Below, in pieces: positions 24,530 to 32,977 of a DNA stretch of 64,000 nucleotides. Under the pieces are notes generated by a model. That model was not told the origin of the DNA. It searched no databases and was given only the letters and a program-made list of their open reading frames with translations. Positions within the stretch are counted from its first letter, which is position 1. Each line of letters begins with the position of its first letter. Source of the DNA: Polaromonas sp. Its GTDB lineage: Bacteria > Pseudomonadota > Gammaproteobacteria > Burkholderiales > Burkholderiaceae_C. The DNA lies in NCBI GenBank assembly GCA_013297865.1, contig JAAFIP010000004.1, forward strand, positions 248,001 through 312,000, in the 5' to 3' direction. A program made the translations under genes and the position numbers.

Positions 24530-25681
24530 ATGAAAACTTTGCAAGCTTTAGGCGGTGTGGGTGGAGTAGGAGGAGTCGGTGGTGTTGGAGGTGTAGGGGG
24601 AGTAGGAGGCGTTGGTGGGGTTGGAGGTGTAGGTGGAGTAGGAGGTGTGGGCGGAGTAGGAGGCGTTGGTGGGGTTGGAGGAGTGGGTGGAGTCGATGCA
24701 AACCCCATCTCAATGGGGCCTCTAATTAGTAGCCGTGATGCACTTGTTGGTAGTTATTCAGGTACAACACAACCCGTTAAGTGGCAACCTTCTGTTGACG
24801 ATGTTACTTTGCTCAAACGTTGGGATTCCAACGTACGCGTCAGTGTTTGCCAAGCAGAGTTATTTACACCATTGCACTTCAGCACAAGCGGTCAAAGCGC
24901 ATCCTTTGCGCATCTGGATATTACTGGCGCAAGCAGCTTCGATGCAAAGAATATAGCCACCCTAACGCGGCCTGGCAAAGCGCTGTTTATCCAGCAACTG
25001 GGCTTGGTCATGAACTGGGCTAGTTTGCGCGAGGACCGAGCTGGCGAAATCCTCACGCAAATGTCAGGTGCAGCCCCTTACTGGGCCAGCGTGGTGGGCA
25101 TTCAGCCGCATCGCCACAAGTACACGCTGGAAGTGTTGGGCTTGGCCTTGTCGCTGGCTTGGATGGTGGAGATGCGCTTTAAGCACGCTTTTGCCTGCCC
25201 GCGCCCGGTGGAGTATTCGCCCCAGGTGCAACCCATGATTGCCACGCCCGGCCACGGCGCACTGCCCAGCGGGCATGCTACCGAAGCGTTTATGGTGGCT
25301 CGCGTGTTGCAACACTTGACGAATCCACCCCAAGGTGCTGAAACAGATACGCAATTGCAACGCCAAGCCGCACGCATTGCCATCAACCGCACCGTTGCTG
25401 GTGTGCACTTCCCCGTAGACTCCGCTGCAGGCCGTCTGCTGGGCGAGGCCTTGGCAGGCTATTTTGTTCACCGTTGCCAAGATAAAGCCTCTTATCTGGA
25501 GCGCAGCTTTGACGGCACGCAGTTCCATGACAGTGGGAATGCTTTGGACTTTAACTACCACGCCGACCTGCAAAGCACGCCTACGAGCCTCTTCAATGCA
25601 GAAGGGCCCGCGCACAACCTTGGCTCACCTTCTGCCATTTTGAAAGAGCTGTGGGACCTGGCCAAGGCAGAATGGGCTTGA
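24530..25681 (+). CDS. PAP2/vanadium-haloperoxidase-like protein with Gly-Gly-Val repeats
   Basis: This 383-residue protein begins MKTLQAL, then has sixteen consecutive Gly-Gly-Val units (24551-24694), then a PAP2-superfamily domain. The three phosphate- or vanadate-binding motifs are complete: KHAFACPRP at about residues 217-225, LPSGHATEAF at about 244-253 and INRTVAGVHFPVD at about 285-297. The enzyme could be a phosphatase or a vanadium haloperoxidase, and the motifs do not separate these. No signal peptide or membrane helix is seen, although the repeat is mildly hydrophobic. AAGGAG lies before the ATG. It sits between the cyclase gene and a subtilase gene. Confidence 0.85.
   Translation: MKTLQALGGVGGVGGVGGVGGVGGVGGVGGVGGVGGVGGVGGVGGVGGVGGVGGVDANPISMGPLISSRDALVGSYSGTTQPVKWQPSVDDVTLLKRWDSNVRVSVCQAELFTPLHFSTSGQSASFAHLDITGASSFDAKNIATLTRPGKALFIQQLGLVMNWASLREDRAGEILTQMSGAAPYWASVVGIQPHRHKYTLEVLGLALSLAWMVEMRFKHAFACPRPVEYSPQVQPMIATPGHGALPSGHATEAFMVARVLQHLTNPPQGAETDTQLQRQAARIAINRTVAGVHFPVDSAAGRLLGEALAGYFVHRCQDKASYLERSFDGTQFHDSGNALDFNYHADLQSTPTSLFNAEGPAHNLGSPSAILKELWDLAKAEWA
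24551..24694 (+). repeat. Sixteen 9-base tandem repeats encoding Gly-Gly-Val
   Basis: The units vary at third codon positions (GGA GGC GTT, GGT GGG GTT, GGA GGT GTA and so on). Units 7-8 and 13-14 are identical, so a 54-base higher-order unit has been duplicated. Change in copy number keeps the frame, so the tract could vary in length between strains without inactivating the gene. Confidence 0.95.
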
Positions 25682-25689
25682 ACCTGAAT

Positions 25690-25738
25690 GCTACATATTT
25701 AATAGCTGCTCCCGCGATATTCTATTGGTCTGCAGGCC
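25690..25738. repeat. Dispersed repeat copy between the PAP2-like and subtilase genes
   Basis: AATAGCTGCTCCCGCGATAT followed by TCTATTGGTCTGCAGGCC is a full-length copy in the complementary orientation, within the 85-base gap between the two genes. Confidence 0.8.
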
Positions 25739-25766
25739 AAAATGATGCATAAAAGAAGGGTTGATG

Positions 25767-27899
25767 ATGGCAATTGACAAAGCAACCGCTGCTGAAAATG
25801 CGCAAAAGCCAGGCGAACAGCGCGCCTCCGTTTTGGAGTGGTCTCCTGCGCCGAGTGCGAAGGCAACTTTTGCGGGAGTGGATTACAGCGTCAATGCTGC
25901 GGCTGATGGCCTGGATCCTTATCTGGTGTGGGCTGATTTGAGTGGCTTTGCTCATTTGCGCAAACCGGGGCAGCGCCTGGAAGAATACCGCCCCACCTCC
26001 ATACCTCTGCTGATTGAGCTGCAAAACAAAGTATCTGCGCAAGATTTACTGGCATTTATCAATCCAGTGGACCTGAAGCAAGACAATGCGTATGCCGCCA
26101 AAACGCCGCAGCTCACCATTTCTGGCGCCTACCTGCAAGAGGGCGCTGCCGTGCCCGGCGGGGTGGTGCCTGCCAATGCCAACTCGGCATTTTTTCAGCA
26201 AATCAGCCGCCAGTCGTTGGCCAAGTATGTGCGCCGCATAGAAATTGATCTGCCTCAAGACGCCACACTGAAACTGCCCAAGCTGGAAAAATCCCCCCAG
26301 CCTGCGCAAAACAGGCCCTTGCTGAAGGGTAAGGTGATGGCGCTGATTGACGATGGCTGTGCGTTCGCGCATCCGCATTTTTTGCGCAATGCTGCTGCAC
26401 CGTTTGAAACCCGCATTGCCCGTCTGTGGGACATGAATGTGCGTGGGGCTGCATCGCCTGTGGGGCCGCCCTCCCTATTTGCCGTGGAGACATATCCGGG
26501 CGAACACGGTTGCGACTATGCAGATACCGACCTGAACGCCTTGATGGCCCAGCACACCCACGCAGGGCGCTTGGACGAAGACGGTGTCTATGCCGCGCTG
26601 GCAGCCCACACCTGGGGCAATGTCAATCGTTTGCAGCTGCGCGCCGCGCACGGCACCCATGTGATGGACCTGGCCTGCGGCCCATACTTTGTGCAAGACA
26701 CTATGTGCACCCGCCACGCTGCCGAGCCTGCCAATCCGACGTGGGAGCAGGGCCAGGACGCTGCTAGTGACGTGCAGATTATTTTTGTGCAGCTGCCCAT
26801 GCGCACCGTGCAAGACACCTCGGGGCGCAACACCATGACGCGCGACGTGACCAATGCGCTGACCTACATCATGGCGCAGTGCGCTGTGGACGCGCAGATT
26901 GTGGTCAACCTGAGTTGGGGCGCGCTGGCTGGGCCACACGATGGCAGTCACGTGCTGGAGCGTTATATTGACACCTTGATCCGCTTTGAGAACACATACC
27001 ACCGGTTGCCTGCGCCAGGCAAGCGCCTGCAAGTGGTGGTGCCAGCGGGCAACGGCTATCAGTCGCGCACACATGCCAATTTTTCGTTGACAGGCTTTGC
27101 CTCGCAAACCCTGTACTGGCGCACGGAGCCAGATGATGCAACGGAGAGCTATGTGGAGATCTGGCTGCGCAAAGGTGATGAAGTGGCCGTGGATATTGTG
27201 GACCCTAACGGCAACAGCCTGCCCACCGTGCGTAAGGGCGATGTGCGGCACCTGTTGGGCTACAACACGCCTTTGGCGCCCGGCAGTGTTTTGGGTGTGT
27301 GCTACAACGACGCCGCGCTGTCAGGGCAAAACGGCCACTGCGTGCTGTTGGCGCTGGCTCCTACAGCCAGCCTGGACCGGACCCGCGCCACTGCTCCGCA
27401 TGGCCTATGGCGCATTACGGTCACCAACGTCAAAGCAAAAACTACAGTGGTGGATGCTTATATCGAGCGCGACGATGTTGCTCTGGGTACCCGGCGCGGC
27501 GCACGCCAAAGCTATTTTGAAGATGTGCACTACGACCGTATGGCCACAAACGACAATGAGCAGGCAGACATCAATTGCCCCACTCCTCAGGCAGCGTATG
27601 TGCGCCGTGAAGGCGTGTTCAACAATATTTCGACAGGAAAGCGCACCCATAAAGCAGGAGGCGTGCGAGAGACGGATATGGAGATCGCTGAATATTCGCC
27701 ACGCCACAACTACACCAGCCGACCCAAGCGCCCCGGGACCAAAACCCCTGTGCCGTACTACGCCACCACGGAAGAGAGCCGTAGCCTGCGCGGTGTCCGT
27801 GCTGCAGGCACGCGTGCGGCAAGCACGGCGCGCCTGTCGGGCACCAGCATGGCCGCGCCGCAGATTGCGCGGGATCTGCTGAACGCTCTATTGCCTTGA
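25767..27899 (+). CDS. Subtilisin-like serine protease (S8 family)
   Basis: This encodes about 710 residues of a predicted serine protease. The triad is Asp in ALIDDGCAF near residue 195, His in AAHGTHVMDLACG near 295 and Ser in LSGTSMAAPQIAR near 694, with the oxyanion Asn in VPAGNGY near 428. The distance from Asn to Ser is unusually long, about 265 residues, so a large domain (27070-27700) is inserted in the catalytic fold. No signal peptide or obvious propeptide is seen, so the protein looks cytoplasmic. ATGs at 25764 and 25767 both follow AGAAGGG, and I chose the second for spacing. It ends the cyclase/PAP2/protease unit. Confidence 0.9.
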   Translation: MAIDKATAAENAQKPGEQRASVLEWSPAPSAKATFAGVDYSVNAAADGLDPYLVWADLSGFAHLRKPGQRLEEYRPTSIPLLIELQNKVSAQDLLAFINPVDLKQDNAYAAKTPQLTISGAYLQEGAAVPGGVVPANANSAFFQQISRQSLAKYVRRIEIDLPQDATLKLPKLEKSPQPAQNRPLLKGKVMALIDDGCAFAHPHFLRNAAAPFETRIARLWDMNVRGAASPVGPPSLFAVETYPGEHGCDYADTDLNALMAQHTHAGRLDEDGVYAALAAHTWGNVNRLQLRAAHGTHVMDLACGPYFVQDTMCTRHAAEPANPTWEQGQDAASDVQIIFVQLPMRTVQDTSGRNTMTRDVTNALTYIMAQCAVDAQIVVNLSWGALAGPHDGSHVLERYIDTLIRFENTYHRLPAPGKRLQVVVPAGNGYQSRTHANFSLTGFASQTLYWRTEPDDATESYVEIWLRKGDEVAVDIVDPNGNSLPTVRKGDVRHLLGYNTPLAPGSVLGVCYNDAALSGQNGHCVLLALAPTASLDRTRATAPHGLWRITVTNVKAKTTVVDAYIERDDVALGTRRGARQSYFEDVHYDRMATNDNEQADINCPTPQAAYVRREGVFNNISTGKRTHKAGGVRETDMEIAEYSPRHNYTSRPKRPGTKTPVPYYATTEESRSLRGVRAAGTRAASTARLSGTSMAAPQIARDLLNALLP

Positions 27900-27914
27900 T
27901 TTTTAACTAAAAAA

Positions 27915-27963
27915 CAGCTGCAGCCCAATAAAATATCGCGGGAGCAGCTACAAATTAAATAGC
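27915..27963. repeat. Dispersed repeat copy after the subtilase gene
   Basis: CCCAATAAAATATCGCGGGA followed by GCAGCTACAAATTAAATAGC lies between the subtilase stop and the end of the Crp/Fnr gene, which converge here. No T-tailed hairpin terminator is visible. Confidence 0.8.
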
Positions 27964-27990
27964 AAATAGCATCTTGCTGCTGTCAGCGCT

Positions 27991-28641
27991 TTACCACTTC
28001 GCAGGCAGTTTTTTCACCAGAGTCATGCTGCGTTTGTCTACGCTGATGTAGCCGCCTTTTTCGAGGTCGCGCACGAGGCGGCTGACCATTTCGCGGGAGG
28101 TGCCTATGCGCTGGGCGAGGTCGGCGTGGGTGGTGCGGGCTGGCACGGGGCGGTGGCCCTGGCTGTCGGGGGGCTCGGCCAGCTCTTCCAGCGTGGCGGC
28201 CAGGCGGCCGTAGGCGTCGAGCAGGGCGAGGTTGCGCACGGTGCTGGTGGCTGAACGTACCCTGGCGATGATTTTGGTGATGAGCTCGAAGGCCAGATCG
28301 GGCGAGCGGGCGATGTGCTCGCGCACGCGGTGGGCGGTGACTACCGAGCACACGCAGGGCTCCAGGGCTTCGATGCTGGCCGAGCGCACGCCACCGTCCA
28401 GGGACATTTCGCCAAAATAGTTGGGGGCCACGATGGTGCCATAGGTCACCTCGCGGTCGTCGGCGTCGGTGCCGTAGGTGCGCACGCTGCCACTGAGCAG
28501 GATAAACAGTGTGTCGCCGCTGTCACCTTCGCTGAGGATGATGGCGCCTTTGCGGTAGCTGCGTTGGGTGCCTTCGTCGGCCAAGGCGCGCATGGCCTGG
28601 CTTAAGGGTTTGCTGCTTTGGAGGGGGGGTGCCTGTGACAT
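27991..28641 (-). CDS. Crp/Fnr-family transcriptional regulator
   Basis: This 216-residue regulator has an N-terminal cyclic-nucleotide-binding-type domain (GAIILSEGDSGDTLFILLSGSV to NYFGEMSLDGG) and a C-terminal winged helix with recognition region THADLAQRIGTSREMVSRLVRDLEKGG. No Fnr-type cysteine cluster is present, so oxygen sensing through iron-sulfur is unlikely. Starts at 28641 (MSQAPP) and 28650 (MPVMSQ) are both possible. The frame is open to 28791 but the sequence there does not look coding. It lies beside the cyclase-led unit and could in principle respond to its product, but nothing in the sequence proves this. Confidence 0.92.
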   Translation of the reverse strand: MSQAPPLQSSKPLSQAMRALADEGTQRSYRKGAIILSEGDSGDTLFILLSGSVRTYGTDADDREVTYGTIVAPNYFGEMSLDGGVRSASIEALEPCVCSVVTAHRVREHIARSPDLAFELITKIIARVRSATSTVRNLALLDAYGRLAATLEELAEPPDSQGHRPVPARTTHADLAQRIGTSREMVSRLVRDLEKGGYISVDKRSMTLVKKLPAKW

Positions 28642-28706
28642 GACAGGCATTGTGGCACGAAGCCACGCCACGCTGCTGCCCCGTTGCAGCGTGGCGCCGG
28701 GCAGGC

Positions 28707-29405
28707 TCAGGCCTTGTCTGGGCTGAGGGTGGGCATGACGGCCATCAGCGTAACGATCTCGCGCAGGCCGTGGCAGTTGGTCTTGAGGCACAGGTTGCGC
28801 ACATGGGTGCGCACCGTGGCGGTGCCAATGCCCAAGTGTTTGGCCATCTGGGGCACGGTCATGCCCTCGCTGATCAGCTGCAGCACGCGCTCTTCCATCG
28901 GCGTGGCGAGGTAGGCTTTGGCAAACGCATGGATCATCAGCGGCTCGCTCATCTGCGTGCGAGAAAAGACCAAGGCAAAATGCTCGACCGGTTTTTTAGC
29001 TGCAGTGCGCAGCGGCACCACGGCCACCGTGACGTGCGAGCGCAGGCCCAGCGCGATCATGCTGCGCTGGCCTGCTGCGGCCTGGGTGAGCGCCCGGCTG
29101 AACTCACGCACATCGGGCATGTGGGTGACGATGATGTAGCCGCTGTCCACGGCCACGCAGTCACGCCTGTCCAGCAGGCGGTCTGCCGCGGCATTGCGCT
29201 GCACCACGCGGGCGAAGGGGTCGATGATGATGACCGGGTGGGCCATGACGTCCAGCGCGCTGGCCGCCAGGCTGTGGGCCAGGGCCATGTTGGCCTGCGG
29301 CGTGGTGCGCTCCGGTTGGGACGGTGCGAACACGCTGTGTCCGAAATGCAGCTCAATGGCGCTACCTTGGCCGTGGCGGGTATCAGAGGCGGTGTCGAGG
29401 TTCAT
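28707..29405 (-). CDS. LuxR-family regulator with PAS-like sensor domain
   Basis: This 232-residue protein has a PAS-like region (ALDVMAHPVIIIDPFARVVQRNAAADRLL at about residues 50-78) and a C-terminal LuxR-type helix-turn-helix (TPMEERVLQLISEGMTVPQMAKHLGIGTATVRTHVRNL at about 167-204). It is predicted to sense a cytoplasmic signal and bind DNA. No receiver domain or homoserine-lactone-binding domain is seen. It is not in an operon with the neighbouring Crp/Fnr gene, from which it is separated by 65 bases. Confidence 0.9.
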   Translation of the reverse strand: MNLDTASDTRHGQGSAIELHFGHSVFAPSQPERTTPQANMALAHSLAASALDVMAHPVIIIDPFARVVQRNAAADRLLDRRDCVAVDSGYIIVTHMPDVREFSRALTQAAAGQRSMIALGLRSHVTVAVVPLRTAAKKPVEHFALVFSRTQMSEPLMIHAFAKAYLATPMEERVLQLISEGMTVPQMAKHLGIGTATVRTHVRNLCLKTNCHGLREIVTLMAVMPTLSPDKA

Positions 29406-29522
29406 GGCTTGCTCACTTTCGTTGATGACAGTGCTTCAAGCATAAAAATTTGCCGCCTTGGCGCTTGGGAAGTAGTTGCCTTGAATTGGTGATTTATTTG
29501 CCAAAATGTGGTTTTCAGGCGT

Positions 29523-29550
29523 AAAAAAGCCCACCGAAGTGGGCTTTTTT
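29523..29550. terminator. Bidirectional rho-independent terminator
   Basis: AAAAAAGCCCAC pairs with GTGGGCTTTTTT around a short loop (CGAA), with A and T runs on both sides. It ends rplY transcription on the minus strand and would also work for plus-strand transcripts. It separates rplY from the LuxR gene. Confidence 0.85.
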
Positions 29551-29608
29551 GGCATCCTGCCGGGCCCATAACAGGGCTGGCAGGGTGCAGCAAGTGCTGG
29601 GTAGCGGC

Positions 29609-30292
29609 TTACTTTTTGGCGGCGGGTGCCTTGGCAGCAGGTGCTTTGGCGTCAGCTTTGGGGGCTGCTTTGCCGTCTTTGCCTTTGGCGTCCGCTGCGG
29701 GAGCAGCGTCAGCAGCTGCAGCCTCTTCTTCAGCGGCTTGGGCCACAACCGACACGATGACCGGGTTGACCTTGCCTTTGGTGAGCACTTTGACGCCTTT
29801 GGGCAAGGTGATGTCGTTGACGTGCAGGGACATGCCCTTTTTCAGGCCAGACAGATCGACCTCGATGAACTCGGGCAGGTCAGCAGGCAGGCAGGAGACC
29901 TGGATCTCGTTGGCCACGTGGTTGACCAGGCAGTTGTCAAACTTGACAGCCTGAGAGTCGGCCTCGCCCTTGAAGTGCAATGGCACTTTCATGGACAGTT
30001 TGGTGTTGGCATCGACACGCTGGAAGTCGATGTGCAGCACTTGCTGTTTGTAAGGGTGGTACTGCACGTCGCGCAGCAACACTTTGGATTCCTTGCCCGC
30101 ATACTCCATGTCGAGCACGGTAGCGTGGAAGGCTTCCTTTTTCAGGGCGTGCCACAGTGCGTTGTGATCGATCTCGATCAACTGGGGTGCAGCGGTACCA
30201 CCGTAGACGATGCCAGGGGCTTTGCCCGTAATGCGCAGACGGCGGCTCGCACCCGTACCTTGCTTAGAGCGCTCAAAAGCGACAAATTTCAT
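29609..30292 (-). CDS. rplY: 50S ribosomal protein L25 / general stress protein Ctc
   Basis: This 227-residue long-form L25 binds 5S rRNA. The N-terminal [19 protein letters not shown] and [10 protein letters not shown] are typical, and the C-terminal Ctc domain continues through [16 protein letters not shown] low-complexity Ala/Lys/Pro tail ends the protein. AGGAG sits six bases before the ATG at 30292. A TTG two codons upstream is less likely. It lies after prs in the usual beta-proteobacterial order and is followed by a strong terminator. Confidence 0.96.
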   Translation of the reverse strand: MKFVAFERSKQGTGASRRLRITGKAPGIVYGGTAAPQLIEIDHNALWHALKKEAFHATVLDMEYAGKESKVLLRDVQYHPYKQQVLHIDFQRVDANTKLSMKVPLHFKGEADSQAVKFDNCLVNHVANEIQVSCLPADLPEFIEVDLSGLKKGMSLHVNDITLPKGVKVLTKGKVNPVIVSVVAQAAEEEAAAADAAPAADAKGKDGKAAPKADAKAPAAKAPAAKK

Positions 30293-30438
30293 AATCAACT
30301 CCTAAAGAGGACCACCGCGACCAGTGAGACCTCGACTGTAAAAAGCTGCCTCGTGCACGGTGTAGACACCATACGCGGGGCAACGCGTTGCTGGTTTACG
30401 GCACCAGCAGGCCGTTTTGTCAGTGCAGACCAACCTGT

Positions 30439-31413
30439 TTAAAACAGATTGTCCTGCTCTGAAAACAAACTCATCACTGACTCGCCTTTGGCAATGCGCG
30501 CAATCGTCTCGGCGATCAACGGGGCGACTGACAGTTGGCGAATCTTGTTGCAGGCCTTGGCCGATTCGGACAGGGGAATGGTGTTGGTAATCACCACCTC
30601 GTCCAGCGCGCCGCCTTTGGCAATGCGCTCAATGGCCGGACCGCTGAAAACCGGGTGGGTGCAATAGGCATAGACCTTTTTGGCACCACGCTCCTTGAGC
30701 ACTTCGGCGGCTTTGACCAGGGTGCCCGCTGTGTCGATCATGTCGTCCATGATGACGCAGTTGCGCCCTTCGATCTCGCCGATCACATGCATGACTTCGG
30801 ATACGTTGGCTTTGGGGCGGCGCTTGTCGATGATGGCCAGATCACAGCCCAGCTGCTTGGCCAGCGCACGGGCACGCACCACGCCGCCCACGTCAGGCGA
30901 TACCACGATCAGGTCTTCATATTTCTGGCGGCGCAGGTCGCTCAGCAGCACGGGCGAGGCGTAGATGTTGTCTACGGGAATATCGAAAAAGCCCTGGATC
31001 TGGTCGGCATGCAAATCCATGGTGAGGATGTGCGACACGCCCACGGTTTGCAGCAGGTTGGCCACCACCTTGGCGGTGATGGGCACGCGGGTAGAGCGCG
31101 GGCGGCGGTCCTGGCGGGCGTAGCCGAAATAGGGGATGACAGCGCTGATGCGCTCGGCCGAGGCGCGCTTGAGCGCGTCAACCATCACCAGCAGCTCCAT
31201 CAGATTGTCGTTGGTGGGAGCGCAGGTGGACTGCACCACAAACACGTCACGGGCGCGCACGTTCTGGTTGATTTCTACGGTGACTTCACCGTCAGAAAAG
31301 CGACCCACTGTGGCGGCACCAAGCTTGGTGTTCAGGTGAGCAGCGATTTCCTGCGCCATCACGGGGTTGGCATTGCCGGTAAAAATCATGAAATCAGGGT
31401 GCAATGCGCTCAT
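30439..31413 (-). CDS. prs: Ribose-phosphate pyrophosphokinase
   Basis: This 324-residue enzyme makes phosphoribosyl pyrophosphate, the precursor for nucleotides, histidine, tryptophan and NAD. The pyrophosphate and ribose-phosphate loops are visible: [49 protein letters not shown], and [14 protein letters not shown]. Length is normal for the class I enzyme. It follows tRNA-Gln and precedes rplY, as is common in this lineage. Confidence 0.97.
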   Translation of the reverse strand: MSALHPDFMIFTGNANPVMAQEIAAHLNTKLGAATVGRFSDGEVTVEINQNVRARDVFVVQSTCAPTNDNLMELLVMVDALKRASAERISAVIPYFGYARQDRRPRSTRVPITAKVVANLLQTVGVSHILTMDLHADQIQGFFDIPVDNIYASPVLLSDLRRQKYEDLIVVSPDVGGVVRARALAKQLGCDLAIIDKRRPKANVSEVMHVIGEIEGRNCVIMDDMIDTAGTLVKAAEVLKERGAKKVYAYCTHPVFSGPAIERIAKGGALDEVVITNTIPLSESAKACNKIRQLSVAPLIAETIARIAKGESVMSLFSEQDNLF

Positions 31414-31445
31414 GGTGATGATGAGTTGAGGACTTCAAAAGAATT

Positions 31446-31522
31446 TGGCAGGGGAAGAAGGATTCGAACCTTCGCATGTCGGAATCAAAATCCGATGCCT
31501 TAACCAACTTGGCGACTCCCCT
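31446..31522 (-). tRNA. tRNA-Gln (anticodon UUG)
   Basis: This is a full cloverleaf on the minus strand. The acceptor AGGGGAG pairs with the 3' strand TTCCCCT, the anticodon stem TCGGA/TCCGA encloses TTTTGAT with anticodon TTG, the T-loop is TTCGAAT, and CCA is encoded. It lies between ispE and prs and is probably co-transcribed with them. Confidence 0.95.
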
Positions 31523-31587
31523 ACACGGGTCAGTGGATGCTTGACACACCTACCAACCGATAACCTGTTTGCTGCTATACAACCTGT

Positions 31588-32454
31588 TCATGCATAGGTT
31601 GCATAGTCGTCTGCCCACCCTACAAGAGGATGTGCAGGCAAAGTACTGCACAGTTTTTGCTGCCAACCTGCGGGCACTGCCTGCAAAATTTCGTCGCCTG
31701 AAATTTTGGCAAACACTGCACTGCCTGAACCAGTCAGCCGGGGTGACAAACCTTGGTTGCGCAGCGCATGGAGCGCTTGTGTAACCTGCGGATTGAGCAT
31801 TTCAGCTACTGGCTGTAAATCGTTATGACCAAAGTCGTAAGGACTTGCCGCAAAGCCTGAGATTATAGCACGCTGTGTATCCCGCTTTAGGGCCGGATGA
31901 CCAAAAATTGCCGGGGTGGACAAGCCCTGGGCGGGCTTGATCACGGCAAACCGCGCGGGGGGTAAATCCACGGGCGTCATTTGCTCGCCCACACCCTCCA
32001 CCCAGGCATTGCGCCCGCGCAGAAAAAACGGCACATCTGCGCCCAGCGCCAAGCCTATTTGCTCTAACTTTGATAGCTGCTCCCGCGATTGCCATAAGCG
32101 CTGCAGGCCCAAAAGGCATGTAGCAGCGTCTGACGAACCGCCACCCATGCCCGCCTGACTGGGAATGCGCTTGTGCAGACGGATATGGGCGCCCAGCCGG
32201 GTGCCGCAGGCGGCCTGCAGGGCCCGGGCAGCGCGCACACACAGGTCATCGGCAGGCAGCGGGTCGCCAGCGGCGCCCACATCTTCGCGGCTGATCACGC
32301 CGTCGCTGCGCAGCTCCAGGTCGATGGTGTCCATCCAGTCAATCAGCACGAAAGCCGACTGCAGCAGGTGGTAGCCATCAGCGCGGCGGCCGGTGATGTG
32401 CAAAAAAAGATTGAGCTTGGCGGGGGCCGCGAGGCCGTGGAGGGCTTGCATCAT
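31588..32454 (-). CDS. ispE: 4-diphosphocytidyl-2-C-methyl-D-erythritol kinase
   Basis: This 288-residue GHMP kinase phosphorylates CDP-methylerythritol in the non-mevalonate isoprenoid pathway. The N-terminal AKLNLFLHITGRRADGYH and the ATP-binding PSQAGMGGGSSDAA loop are clear, and the ALGADVPFFLRG segment is conserved. Length is normal. Bases 32071-32111 match the dispersed repeat of this genome and encode part of GLQRLWQSREQLSKLE, between the ATP loop and GADVPFF. The protein length is unchanged, so repeat sequence seems to have replaced the native codons. It overlaps no neighbour and follows lolB. Confidence 0.96.
   Translation of the reverse strand: MMQALHGLAAPAKLNLFLHITGRRADGYHLLQSAFVLIDWMDTIDLELRSDGVISREDVGAAGDPLPADDLCVRAARALQAACGTRLGAHIRLHKRIPSQAGMGGGSSDAATCLLGLQRLWQSREQLSKLEQIGLALGADVPFFLRGRNAWVEGVGEQMTPVDLPPARFAVIKPAQGLSTPAIFGHPALKRDTQRAIISGFAASPYDFGHNDLQPVAEMLNPQVTQALHALRNQGLSPRLTGSGSAVFAKISGDEILQAVPAGWQQKLCSTLPAHPLVGWADDYATYA
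32071..32111. repeat. Dispersed repeat copy inside ispE
   Basis: ATAGCTGCTCCCGCGAT is identical to the copy at 25690, and the distal GCTGCAGGCCC also matches. The middle differs (TGCCATAAGC rather than ATTCTATTGG). It is in frame within ispE. Confidence 0.6.
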
Positions 32455-32471
32455 GGCGTCAGAGGGGGAAA

Positions 32472-32972
32472 TCAGCGCTCCAGCACAATGCGCAGCTTGG
32501 CCACGGGCGTGGGGTCGCTGCGGCTGGCGCTGACGCGGCCTTCGCCGTGGCGTGACAGGTCGGCCTGCCAGCCCGGCACGCTGGCGCTTTGGCCGCGCAG
32601 CCAGGCAAACAGCGCCTCCAGCGGAATGGCTGCGCCCGTGGTTTGCTCCAGCATGGCTTGTACAGAAGGGTACTGCCGGGTATCACTGCCGTTTTGCAGC
32701 TGGGCCAGGCCCGGCTGCCAGCGCAGCACGGCCGCGGTGCCGCCCAGTGGCGTCAGCAGGGTCAGTTGCCCCGCAGTCTCGCTGCCCAGCAGCTCAAAGC
32801 CGCCAGAAAAGCTTTGCACGGGCTCGCTCTCCACCACCAGGCTGATACGCCCCGCAAAACTGCTGTTTTCAGGGTCTTTTGTGCCGCCAGGCCTCTGGAC
32901 AGTCGCGCAGCCAGCTATGATAAATATAGCAATTAGAAGCAGCCATCTGGTGTGGCAACACAGCCGGTTCAT
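32472..32972 (-). CDS. lolB: Outer-membrane lipoprotein LolB
   Basis: This 166-residue lipoprotein receives lipoproteins from LolA and inserts them into the outer membrane. The signal peptide ends with the lipobox IAGC, so Cys21 is lipidated. The body has LolB features such as FAGRISLVVESEPVQSFSGGFELLG and LLTPLGGTAAVLRW. It is a little shorter than the Escherichia coli protein. It sits between the TPR protein gene and ispE, in the usual order. The signal-peptide codons include AGCTATGATAAATATAGC, a possible worn copy of the dispersed repeat. Confidence 0.9.
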   Translation of the reverse strand: MNRLCCHTRWLLLIAIFIIAGCATVQRPGGTKDPENSSFAGRISLVVESEPVQSFSGGFELLGSETAGQLTLLTPLGGTAAVLRWQPGLAQLQNGSDTRQYPSVQAMLEQTTGAAIPLEALFAWLRGQSASVPGWQADLSRHGEGRVSASRSDPTPVAKLRIVLER

Positions 32973-32977
32973 GGGTT

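Noticed and set aside
24551-24694. Possible CRISPR array in the Gly-Gly-Val tract
   Set aside because: The units are only nine bases, contiguous, without spacers, and translate in frame. No cas gene is near. I saw no other CRISPR-like array in the window.
24508-24713. Pro-Thr-Pro repeat open frame on the minus strand
   Set aside because: It is the mirror of the Gly-Gly-Val repeat in the PAP2-like gene, which has good ribosome-binding and domain evidence.
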